This document shows, piece by piece, positions 16,400 through 23,739 of a DNA stretch of 46,494 bases. Position numbers and translations under genes: made by a program. The DNA lies in contig JBFOMB010000006.1 in assembly GCA_040830545.1 (NCBI GenBank), positions 1 to 46,494 of the forward strand, written 5' to 3'. This stretch comes from HXMU1420-2 sp040830545 (lineage in GTDB: Bacteria > Pseudomonadota > Alphaproteobacteria > Rhodobacterales > Rhodobacteraceae). Below the pieces are notes generated by a model. It saw only the letters and a program-made list of their open reading frames with translations, had not been told where the DNA came from and made no database searches. The first letter of the stretch is position 1; the number at the start of each line of letters is the position of its first letter.

Positions 16400-18058
16400 G
16401 TGACCACGGCAGAAACAATGATGGCATCCCGTCGAAAGGCAGGCGGCGCGCGCGGGTTGGTCTGGCTCGCCGCTCTGATTGCCGCAATCTGCCTGTTGCC
16501 TATCGTTGCGGTGACCTTGTCCGCCCTGACCGGCGGCACCGACACGCTGTCTCATCTGATGTCCACCGTGTTGCCGGGATACGCGGCGACGACGGTGCTA
16601 TTGGTGGTTCTGGTTTCCATCGGCACGTTCAGCATTGGGGTCGGGGCCGCGTGGCTGGTGACCATGACCCGCTTTCCCGGCGTGCGCCTATTTGAAATTG
16701 CGCTGGTCCTGCCGCTGGCCTTCCCGGCCTATGTGCTGGCCTATGCCTACACCTTCCTGCTGGACCATCCGGGGATTGTGCAGACAACGTTACGTGACGT
16801 GACCGGGTGGGGCCCGCGCGACTATTGGTTCCCAGAGGTGCGTTCGCCCGGTGGTGCCGCGTTGATGCTGGTTCTGGTTCTGTATCCCTATGTCTACCTG
16901 CTGGCCCGTGCCGCGTTTTTACAGCAAAGCGCAACGGCGTTCCTTGCCGCCCGCGCCTTGGGGAATTCGGCGTGGCAGGCTTTTCTGCGGGTCAGCCTGC
17001 CCATGGCGCGGCCTGCTATTTCGGCGGGTGTGCTGCTGGCAATTATGGAGACCATCGCCGATTTCGGGACCGTGTCCTATTTCGGTGTGCAGACCTTTGC
17101 CACGGGCATCTACACCAGTTGGTTCTCACTGGCTGACCGGGGCGGGGCAGCGCAATTGGCGCTATGCCTGCTGAGCTTCGCACTGGTCCTTGCGGTGTTG
17201 GAGCGGTCGCAGCGGGGCAAGGCACAGTATCACGGTGCAGGCAAACGGCACCACAGGATGCCGCCCGCCGCACTGACCGGTTGGCGGGCTGCCGGGGCCA
17301 TTGTCCTGTGTGCGGTACCTGTGGTCTTCGGGTTCTTGCTGCCGGTTGTTGTGCTGACCGAAATGGGATTGGGCTCGGAGCAGGACCTGACCAGCCGACG
17401 CTATGTGGGGTTCATACAGAATTCGCTGACGCTGGCAGGTGTGGCGGCCTGTATCACGGTGGTGGCCGCTGTGACGCTGGGCTTCTGCCAACGCATGCGT
17501 CCGGGACGGTTCAGCACAGGAGCGGCCTATCTGGGACGTTTGGGCTATGCGGTGCCGGGTGGAGTGATCGCCGTTGGACTGTTGGTGCCGTTTGCGGCGT
17601 TTGACAACACGCTGGATGCGTGGATGCGGGCAACGTTTGACGTGTCGACGGGCTTGCTGATCACCGGGTCGATCTGGCTGCTGGTGGCGGCCTATATGAT
17701 CCGGTTTCTGGCGGCGGCTTTGGGGGCGTATGAAGGCGGTCAGGCGATGGTGCATTCAAACATGGATGCGGCAGCGCGGTCGTTGGGGAAATCGCCGCTT
17801 GGGACGCTGCGCCATGTGCATTTGCCAATCCTGACGCCCTCTCTGTTGACGGCTGCGCTGATCGTGTTTGTAGACGTCATGAAAGAACTGCCCGCCACGC
17901 TGATCATGCGGCCTTTCAACTTTGACACACTTGCGGTGCAGGCCTATCGCCTGGCGTCGGACGAACGGTTGGAAGGCGCGGCGGTGCCCTCGTTGGTTAT
18001 TCTGGCCGTGGGGTTGATCCCTGTTATCCTGATCTGTCGCCAAGTGGGGCGCCGGTAG
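16400..18058 (+). CDS. Iron-type ABC transporter permease (FbpB/AfuB family)
   Basis: 552 residues with about 12 membrane helices in two BPD-transport halves fused in one chain, as in FbpB, the permease for Fe3+ bound to a periplasmic protein. Both cytoplasmic EAA loops are visible: AARALGNSAWQAFLRVSLP near residue 190 and AARSLGKSPLGTLRHVHLP near residue 460. The GTG at 16400 follows AGAGG with about 8 bases spacing; ATGs at 16418 and 16421 are alternatives. No binding-protein or ATPase gene is adjacent, so it must use subunits encoded elsewhere. Iron is inferred from family similarity; thiamine-type permeases share the architecture. Confidence 0.88.
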   Translation: MTTAETMMASRRKAGGARGLVWLAALIAAICLLPIVAVTLSALTGGTDTLSHLMSTVLPGYAATTVLLVVLVSIGTFSIGVGAAWLVTMTRFPGVRLFEIALVLPLAFPAYVLAYAYTFLLDHPGIVQTTLRDVTGWGPRDYWFPEVRSPGGAALMLVLVLYPYVYLLARAAFLQQSATAFLAARALGNSAWQAFLRVSLPMARPAISAGVLLAIMETIADFGTVSYFGVQTFATGIYTSWFSLADRGGAAQLALCLLSFALVLAVLERSQRGKAQYHGAGKRHHRMPPAALTGWRAAGAIVLCAVPVVFGFLLPVVVLTEMGLGSEQDLTSRRYVGFIQNSLTLAGVAACITVVAAVTLGFCQRMRPGRFSTGAAYLGRLGYAVPGGVIAVGLLVPFAAFDNTLDAWMRATFDVSTGLLITGSIWLLVAAYMIRFLAAALGAYEGGQAMVHSNMDAAARSLGKSPLGTLRHVHLPILTPSLLTAALIVFVDVMKELPATLIMRPFNFDTLAVQAYRLASDERLEGAAVPSLVILAVGLIPVILICRQVGRR

Positions 18059-18087
18059 GAAAAGGCTTTGCCCGCATCTTGCGCCAA

Positions 18088-18115
18088 CCGCAGCCCCGGA
18101 CCTGATCCGGGGCCT
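18088..18115. repeat. REP-like palindromic unit (single copy B)
   Basis: This 28-nt unit has the same sequence as the arms at 12177-12251 except for one or two positions. Its core CCCCGGACCTGATCCGGGG folds on itself with a 7-bp stem. It lies 30 bp after the ABC permease stop and between convergent genes, so it may terminate transcription. No second inverted arm is evident here. Confidence 0.75.
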
Positions 18116-18166
18116 CGCCGCTACCGTAACGTTTCCCGGACAGCAGTTCACGCAGCCGACTTGGCC

Positions 18167-18565
18167 CTACCTGACTGGCTGGGCGCGGGACAGGTCGCTG
18201 AGGATCGGACAGTCGGGGCGGTGATCGCCCTGACAGGCCTCCACGAGGTCCGACAACGTATCCCGCATGCCCAGCAACTGCGCAATCTTGTCGTCGATGG
18301 CGTGCAGATGCTGGGCGGCGATGGCCTTGACCTGCGCGCTTTCGCGGCTTTCGTCCTCATAGAGGTTCAACAGCGCGCGACAGTCTTCGATGGAGAACCC
18401 CAAGGCACGGGCGCGCCCAAGGAAAGTCAGCTTGTGCAGGTCCGTATCCCGGAATGCGCGATATCCGTTGGCCTTGCGGGTCGGGCGGATCAGGCCGATG
18501 TCCTCGTAGTATCGAATTGTTTTGGGGGGCAGGCCGGATCGTTCGGCAATCTCTCCGATGTTCAT
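18167..18565 (-). CDS. cueR: Copper-responsive MerR-family regulator CueR
   Basis: 132 residues. An N-terminal MerR helix-turn-helix (MNIGEIAERSGLPPKTIRYY, RKANGYRAF) is followed by a dimerisation helix and the metal loop with C111 and C119 in ACQGDHRPDCP. The two cysteines eight apart are the Cu(I)-binding pair of CueR. The start at 18565 follows TAGGAGG; the frame runs further upstream but into copA. The ribosome site overlaps the copA stop and the gap is only 10 bp, so cueR is co-transcribed with copA and controls its own operon from the site at 21116-21146. Confidence 0.94.
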   Translation of the reverse strand: MNIGEIAERSGLPPKTIRYYEDIGLIRPTRKANGYRAFRDTDLHKLTFLGRARALGFSIEDCRALLNLYEDESRESAQVKAIAAQHLHAIDDKIAQLLGMRDTLSDLVEACQGDHRPDCPILSDLSRAQPVR

Positions 18566-18575
18566 CTTCGGCCTC

Positions 18576-21086
18576 CTATTCGGCGGGTTGTGGGTTGTGC
18601 GCCTGAGTGAGCCGCGTCTGTTCTTTGATATCTGCCATCGCTGGCGTGACACGACGCAGGCGTAATGCGTTCGTCAGGACCGAGACAGAGGACAATGCCA
18701 TCGCGCTCGCCGCAAATACCGGTGATAGCAGCACGCCGAAACCGGGATACAGCAGGCCCGCCGCTACAGGTACCAGGCAGATATTGTAGCCAAATGCCCA
18801 TGCGAGGTTCTGGCGGATGTTGGTCATCGTCCGACGGGACACTTCGACCGCATTCACAACGCCGCGCAGGTCACCGGACATCAACACGACATCAGCGGAC
18901 TCGATGGCCACATCGGTGCCCGTGCCAATGGCGATGCCGACATGCGCATGGGCCAACGCAGGCGCGTCGTTGATGCCGTCGCCGACAAAAGCGACCTTGC
19001 CGTGCTGCGCCGCCAGTTTGTCCATTGCTGCAACCTTGCCATCCGGCAAAACCCCGGCGACGACCTGATCTATGCCGGTTTCCTGCGCGATGACTGCGGC
19101 GGTTTCAGCTTTGTCGCCGGTGATCATGGCGACCTGAAAGCCACGTTGGTGCAGCGCGTTGATGGCGGCCCGACTGGTGGGTTTCACTGGGTCCGATACG
19201 GCGATGAGCGCTGCAACCTGACCGTTGATCGCCGTGTAAAGCGCCGTGCGACCGCGTACAGCCAAAGCGCGTTCCTGATCCTGCAACAGGAAGGTATCAA
19301 CACCTTCCCGCGCCAAGAAACGATCCGCGCCGATCAGGATGGTGTGGCCTTCGACTTTGGCGGTGACACCATAGCCCGGGAGGGATTGGAACTCAGCTAC
19401 TGGTTTGAGGCTCAGTCCTCTTTGTTGCGCGGCCTGAACGATAGCCTCGGCAATCGGATGCTGTGATTGCGCCTCGACCGACGCGACCAGAGCCAGAACC
19501 GCGTCCGCGTCGAACCCTTCCGCTGTGACCAGATCCGTCACTGCCGGTTTGCCCATTGTGATCGTGCCGGTTTTGTCGAGCGCGATCACGTCAACCTCGG
19601 ACAAGGCCTGCAGTGCGTCGCCCTTGCGGAACAGAACCCCCATCTCTGCCGCGCGACCAGTGCCGACCATGATCGAGGTCGGGGTGGCCAGCCCCATGGC
19701 GCAGGGGCAGGCGATGATGAGTACGGAAACACCCGCAACGAGTGCCAGCGTCAAGGCCGGGTCAGGTCCGAACAGCAGCCAGATCACGACAGTCAGGGCA
19801 GCCAGGGTCATCACGGCAGGTACAAACCAAAGCGTGATGCGGTCCACCAGACCTTGAATGGGCAGCTTGGCCCCCTGTGCCTGTTCCACCATACGGATGA
19901 TTTGGGCCAGCGTGGTGTCTGACCCGACCCGCTCGGCCCGGAAGGTCAGGCTGCCATTGCCGTTTACTGTGCCACCGGTCACGGCAGCCCCAATGGACTT
20001 CGCGACAGAAACAGGTTCGCCCGTGATCATGCTTTCGTCCACATGGCTGTCGCCATCGACGACGACACCGTCTGTTGCAATCCGTTCGCCCGCGCGCACG
20101 ATGACCAGATCGCCAACGGACAGGGTGTCCACGTCAACATCGGTAGGGTTGCCATCCTTCAGAACCCGAGCCGTTCGGACCTGCAACCCCAGCAGCGCGC
20201 GAATGGCGGCTCCTGTGCGGCCCTTGGCGCGGGCTTCCAGCAGTCGGCCCACGAGGATCAGCACAACAATGACTGCCGCGGCCTCGAAATACACAGCCCG
20301 CACGCCATCGGGCAAAGCCGTGGGCAAGAAGGTTGCGACCACCGAATATCCCCAGGCTGCGCCCGTACCTACGGCGACAAGGCTGTTCATATCAGGCGCA
20401 CCGCGCAAAAGAGCCGGGATGCCTTTGACAAAAAAGCCGCGCCCGGGGCCAAACAGGACCAGCGAGGTCAGCGCAAACTGGATGAGCCAATAGGTTTGTA
20501 TGCCAATAGTGTTTGCAATCAGGTGGTGGAAGGCGGGGATCATGTGCGCCCCCATTTCCAACACGAAAACGGGCAGGGCGAGCAGCGCGGCAAAAACAAC
20601 CTGTCTGGCCAATGCGCGGGCTTCGTCGGCCTTGCGGTCGGCTTGGCCGGCGCTGGTCGCTGCATTGACAGGTTCGGCAGGATATCCTGCATCGCGCGCG
20701 GTAGACAGGATGTCTGAAATCGTGGCCGCACCCTCAAGGTAAGTCACTTGCGCTGTTTCCGCCGCCAAGTTCACCGCAACATCCGTGACTCCGGGCACAG
20801 CGGCCAGTGCTTTGTCTACCCGACCGACGCAGGAGGCGCAGGACATTCCCGAGATTTGCATAGTGACCGACGTGCGCTGGGCCGGATACCCCAATTCGTC
20901 CAGTGCCGCTGCCGCTCGTACCGCTAAATCCGCGTCTTCTCCGGTCAGACGCGCTGTTTCGGTGGCGAGGTTCACAGCGATCTCTTCCACGCCCTCCAGC
21001 GTGGCCAGCGCGCGCTCTACCCGCCCAACGCATGACGCGCAGGACATGCCCTGAACGGACAGGGTGATCTGGGAATGATGTGTCAC
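18576..21086 (-). CDS. copA: Copper-exporting P1B-type ATPase
   Basis: 836 residues. Two N-terminal heavy-metal-associated domains each carry GMSCASC. Eight membrane helices follow, with the translocation motif IIACPCAMGLATP in helix 6, the phosphorylation site DKTGTIT, the HP motif QHPIAEA and the hinge GDGINDAPALA. Together these mark a Cu(I)-export ATPase. The start is the GTG at 21086, after CGAGGC with a usual gap; an ATG at 21146 lies upstream of and inside the promoter (21116-21146) and cannot be on the mRNA. cueR follows 10 bp downstream. Expression should rise with cytoplasmic Cu(I) through CueR. The product pumps Cu(I) to the periplasm. Confidence 0.96.
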   Translation of the reverse strand: MTHHSQITLSVQGMSCASCVGRVERALATLEGVEEIAVNLATETARLTGEDADLAVRAAAALDELGYPAQRTSVTMQISGMSCASCVGRVDKALAAVPGVTDVAVNLAAETAQVTYLEGAATISDILSTARDAGYPAEPVNAATSAGQADRKADEARALARQVVFAALLALPVFVLEMGAHMIPAFHHLIANTIGIQTYWLIQFALTSLVLFGPGRGFFVKGIPALLRGAPDMNSLVAVGTGAAWGYSVVATFLPTALPDGVRAVYFEAAAVIVVLILVGRLLEARAKGRTGAAIRALLGLQVRTARVLKDGNPTDVDVDTLSVGDLVIVRAGERIATDGVVVDGDSHVDESMITGEPVSVAKSIGAAVTGGTVNGNGSLTFRAERVGSDTTLAQIIRMVEQAQGAKLPIQGLVDRITLWFVPAVMTLAALTVVIWLLFGPDPALTLALVAGVSVLIIACPCAMGLATPTSIMVGTGRAAEMGVLFRKGDALQALSEVDVIALDKTGTITMGKPAVTDLVTAEGFDADAVLALVASVEAQSQHPIAEAIVQAAQQRGLSLKPVAEFQSLPGYGVTAKVEGHTILIGADRFLAREGVDTFLLQDQERALAVRGRTALYTAINGQVAALIAVSDPVKPTSRAAINALHQRGFQVAMITGDKAETAAVIAQETGIDQVVAGVLPDGKVAAMDKLAAQHGKVAFVGDGINDAPALAHAHVGIAIGTGTDVAIESADVVLMSGDLRGVVNAVEVSRRTMTNIRQNLAWAFGYNICLVPVAAGLLYPGFGVLLSPVFAASAMALSSVSVLTNALRLRRVTPAMADIKEQTRLTQAHNPQPAE

Positions 21087-21115
21087 GGTACAGCCTCGTA
21101 CGCGGGGATGCGGAA

Positions 21116-21146
21116 CACATAAGCCTTCCAGTGACTGGAAGCTCAA
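21116..21146 (-). promoter_or_regulatory. CueR-type promoter/operator of copA-cueR
   Basis: On the minus strand the -35 box TTGAGC (21146-21141) and the -10 box TATGTG (21121-21116) are 19 bp apart, the over-long spacer typical of MerR-family promoters. The spacer contains the dyad CTTCCAGTCACTGGAAG, the classic CueR half-site arrangement. This places the transcript start near 21105 and requires the copA start codon to be downstream of it. Confidence 0.9.
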
Positions 21147-21231
21147 GGCTTAGTCGAAAAATTGTTCAAAGAAGATGCGCTGAATCTCTGTGGCAGGATC
21201 AGAATCCGCCCAATGGAGAGAAAAGAATTTG

Positions 21232-21247
21232 ACTTTGCATGCAAAGT
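21232..21247. promoter_or_regulatory. Perfect 16-bp palindrome upstream of the NicX-like gene
   Basis: ACTTTGCATGCAAAGT is a perfect palindrome. It overlaps a possible -35 box (TTGACT, 21229-21234) and lies 37 bp before the ATG of the dioxygenase gene. A dimeric repressor or activator bound here would control the promoter. Confidence 0.6.
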
Positions 21248-21256
21248 TTCAGAAAT

Positions 21257-21274
21257 CTTTACTGATCAGTAAAG
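21257..21274. promoter_or_regulatory. Perfect 18-bp palindrome upstream of the NicX-like gene
   Basis: CTTTACTGATCAGTAAAG is a perfect palindrome 9 bp before the ATG at 21284, covering the expected transcript start and reaching the ribosome site. Its size and form fit a TetR-family operator. The TetR gene at 25026 in the same cluster is the obvious candidate to bind it; that assignment is inferred. Confidence 0.65.
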
Positions 21275-21283
21275 GAATCTGTG

Positions 21284-22330
21284 ATGCTTCAGGAACGGAT
21301 CGAAGGCAAATGGATCGCCTCGTTCAAGCGGGTCTTTGCGTTAAATGGAATCGGGCAAGGCACCACAGCGGCCTTGATCTATGAAACGCAGTCCCGGCCT
21401 GTGCTGGCACATTTGGCGGAACTGGCGCTTTTTGATCTGGGCGCGGATTTCTGCATGCTGAAGATGGTGACGCCCCGTCAAACCGCGCCGGTTCCGGTCA
21501 AGGGCACGGGCACGTCGCTCGCCATCCAACACAACCGCGCGGCCATCGAAGCGATGAAACAATGTGAGATCATCGTGGATTGCACGGTGGAGGGGATGAT
21601 CCATTCACCCGAGTGGCCCGAAATCGAAGAGGCCGGCGCGCGGATCTTGGTGGTGACCAACGAACACCCGGAGATTCTGGAGCGCACCGAGCCTACCGCC
21701 GAACTGGGGCCGAAAGTAGATCTGGGCGTACAGATGCTGCGCGAGGCGCGGGAAATGCGCGTGACCAGCAAGGCGAGCACGGACCTGATCGTGGATTTGC
21801 GCGACGCGCCTTGCGGTGGAACGCCGGGGTTCGGGACGAACCCGGGTCACGTGGCGCATTGGCCCGGCGGATTGTGCCTGGCGTTTCCGGGTGAAAACTG
21901 TGTCAACGGGCGGATCGTCATGGATGTTGGGGACATGAACCTGACGTTCAAAACCTACCTGACCAGCCAGATCGACATCACGGTCGAAAATGACTTTGTC
22001 ACCGCGATCAAGGGTGACGGCCTCGATGCGATGCAGTTTCGCGCGTATCTGGAGGCGTGGGAGGACCCCAAGGCTTATGGGTTTTCCCATGTGGGCTGGG
22101 GCATGAATCCACGCGCGCGTTGGGTCAGCGGCGCGCTTTATGACAAGCGGGACATGCAAGCGGTTGAGTTCCGCGCCTGGGCCGGGAATTTCCTTTGGTC
22201 CACCGGGGCCAATCAATACGCCAACCGATTTACCGAAGGACATTTCGACCTGCCGATGCTGGGCTGCACCATCGCCCTGGACGGGCAGGTCGTGGTGCAG
22301 GACGGCGTGTTGCAGGGGGACCTTGCCTGA
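21284..22330 (+). CDS. NicX-like ring-opening dioxygenase (2,5-dihydroxypyridine 5,6-dioxygenase family)
   Basis: 348 residues of the family that includes NicX of nicotinate catabolism and looks like M29 aminopeptidases. NicX opens 2,5-dihydroxypyridine to N-formylmaleamate with a mononuclear iron held by two His and one Asp. The matching ligands here are H269 (FSHVGWGMNP) and the H320-x-D322 pair in EGHFDLPM. The start is ATG 21284 after AAAGGA with 7 bases spacing; a GTG directly before it (21281) is less likely. It is the first gene of a plus-strand cluster with a flavoprotein, a hydrolase, a TetR regulator and a flavin reductase, preceded by two palindromic operators. The ring substrate is unknown and may differ from that of NicX. 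Confidence 0.85.
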   Translation: MLQERIEGKWIASFKRVFALNGIGQGTTAALIYETQSRPVLAHLAELALFDLGADFCMLKMVTPRQTAPVPVKGTGTSLAIQHNRAAIEAMKQCEIIVDCTVEGMIHSPEWPEIEEAGARILVVTNEHPEILERTEPTAELGPKVDLGVQMLREAREMRVTSKASTDLIVDLRDAPCGGTPGFGTNPGHVAHWPGGLCLAFPGENCVNGRIVMDVGDMNLTFKTYLTSQIDITVENDFVTAIKGDGLDAMQFRAYLEAWEDPKAYGFSHVGWGMNPRARWVSGALYDKRDMQAVEFRAWAGNFLWSTGANQYANRFTEGHFDLPMLGCTIALDGQVVVQDGVLQGDLA

Positions 22331-22338
22331 ACACGCAG

Positions 22339-22405
22339 CCGCAGCCCCGGGCCTGACCCGGGGCCTCGTCATATTCCGAGGTCCCGGATCAGGTCCGGGA
22401 CTCCG
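22339..22405. repeat. REP-like inverted repeat pair (family copy C)
   Basis: The left arm 22339-22366 and the inverted right arm from 22379 to about 22405 belong to the same family as copies A and B, with A/G differences between the arms. The pair starts 8 bp after the NicX-like stop, inside the intergenic space before the flavoprotein gene. If it folds in the transcript it could stabilise or attenuate the first-gene message. Confidence 0.8.
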
Positions 22406-22429
22406 TCACCAAAACCACAGGACACACAC

Positions 22430-23737
22430 ATGAGCACACCCGCCGACTATTATGACCTAAGCCGCATCCGACCCGAGGTGCTGGCCGTTCTGAACCGGAT
22501 CAATGAAATGGGCCCGGACTTTGCCGCGCGGGCCTATGGCATTGACGAGGATGCGAGCTTCCCTGTCGAAAACTACAAGGATCTGGCCGCCGAGGGGTTC
22601 ATGACTCTGACTGTGCCCGAGGAATTCGGCGGGCATGGGTTCTCGCTCGGCGAATATGCGATGGTGGGCGCGGAGATCGCCAAATATTGCGGCGCGACGG
22701 CACTGACCTTCAACATGCACAATTCGTCGATGATGTGGTCGCGGTTCATGTACGAACTGCCGAACTTGACGGACGAGGATCGCGCCGCGTTTGCGCCGCT
22801 CAGGGAGAAGCAGTTCCGCCGGGCGGTGAAAGAGCAGGGGATTTATTCGCAGCCCATTTCCGAGGCGGGGCAGAACTGGACCTCAAAACCCGCTCAGACC
22901 GAGTGCCACAAGGTCGAAGGCGGCTGGAAGATCAACGGGTTCAAGAAATTCGCCTCGCTTGCCGGTTATTGCGATTACTACTCCATCGTCTGCACCGAAC
23001 GGTTCGAAGGCGTGGAACCGCGTCACGAGGACACGATGATCTTTGTCGTGCACAAGGATGCGCTGGGGCTGGAGGTGCGCGGCGATTGGGACCCGTTGGG
23101 CATGCGCGGCACCAACAGTCGCGATCTGATCCTGAAAGACGTGTTTGTCAGCGAAGATGATCTGATGATGCCGCGTGGGATTTTCATCAATACCTTGCCC
23201 CATTGGCCACACGTTATGGCAACGCTGTCGCCGACTTACATGGGGGTGGCGCAATCGGCGTTTGACTTCACCGTGCAATACCTGCGGGGCGAGGTTCCGG
23301 GCCAGCCGCCTGCGGATCGACGCATGTTTACGACAAAACGGCTGGCCGTATCGCAGATGTACGCCCGGCTTGCCCCGGTACGTGCGTTGTGGTGGCAGGT
23401 GTTCATGGAGGCCAAGGGCTTCCCGTCCAAGGCCGAGGTGCTGCGTATGTATGCGGCGCAGTACAACGTGATGGAAGCCGCCCAGGAGATTGCGGCGCTG
23501 GCCATCCGAACCTGTGGCGGGCAGTCCATGCTGAAATCCCTGCCGCTGGAACGCATCTATCGCGACAGCCGCTGCGGGGCGTTGATGCTGCCTTATACGT
23601 CCGAGATCATGGAGGACTATATGTCTGTGCTGACACTCTATGATCTGGATGAAATTGACGGCGCGCCGGGGGATGAATTCGGCGCTCGGACGTCGCTCTG
23701 GCGGGGGGACAGTGGCACCGGCGGCGGGCTGCGCTGA
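22430..23737 (+). CDS. Acyl-CoA-dehydrogenase-fold flavoprotein, probably not a dehydrogenase
   Basis: 435 residues with the three-part acyl-CoA dehydrogenase fold: an N-terminal helical domain (TVPEEFGGHGFSLGEYAMVG), a central beta domain (ISEAGQNWTS, WKINGFKKFASLAGYCD, PLGMRGTNSRDLIL) and a C-terminal helical domain (TCGGQSMLKSLPLERIYRDSRC). The catalytic Glu of most dehydrogenases sits in YEGTxEI; here that stretch reads MLPYTSEI, with Pro388 in its place. The alternative Glu of isovaleryl-CoA dehydrogenases, in the helix before GVAQSA, is also absent (Val). The fold is shared with group D flavin monooxygenases that use reduced flavin from a separate reductase, and such a reductase is encoded at 25813. 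A monooxygenase or oxidative N-demethylase role is therefore likely but inferred. ATG 22430 follows AGGAC. Confidence 0.8.
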   Translation: MSTPADYYDLSRIRPEVLAVLNRINEMGPDFAARAYGIDEDASFPVENYKDLAAEGFMTLTVPEEFGGHGFSLGEYAMVGAEIAKYCGATALTFNMHNSSMMWSRFMYELPNLTDEDRAAFAPLREKQFRRAVKEQGIYSQPISEAGQNWTSKPAQTECHKVEGGWKINGFKKFASLAGYCDYYSIVCTERFEGVEPRHEDTMIFVVHKDALGLEVRGDWDPLGMRGTNSRDLILKDVFVSEDDLMMPRGIFINTLPHWPHVMATLSPTYMGVAQSAFDFTVQYLRGEVPGQPPADRRMFTTKRLAVSQMYARLAPVRALWWQVFMEAKGFPSKAEVLRMYAAQYNVMEAAQEIAALAIRTCGGQSMLKSLPLERIYRDSRCGALMLPYTSEIMEDYMSVLTLYDLDEIDGAPGDEFGARTSLWRGDSGTGGGLR

Positions 23738-23739
23738 GC

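Noticed and set aside
21087..21146. N-terminal extension of CopA from ATG 21146
   Set aside because: The codons lie within the CueR-type promoter, upstream of the predicted transcript start.
12177..22405. The dispersed GC-rich repeats as a CRISPR array
   Set aside because: Copies are kilobases apart, palindromic, without regular spacers or cas genes.
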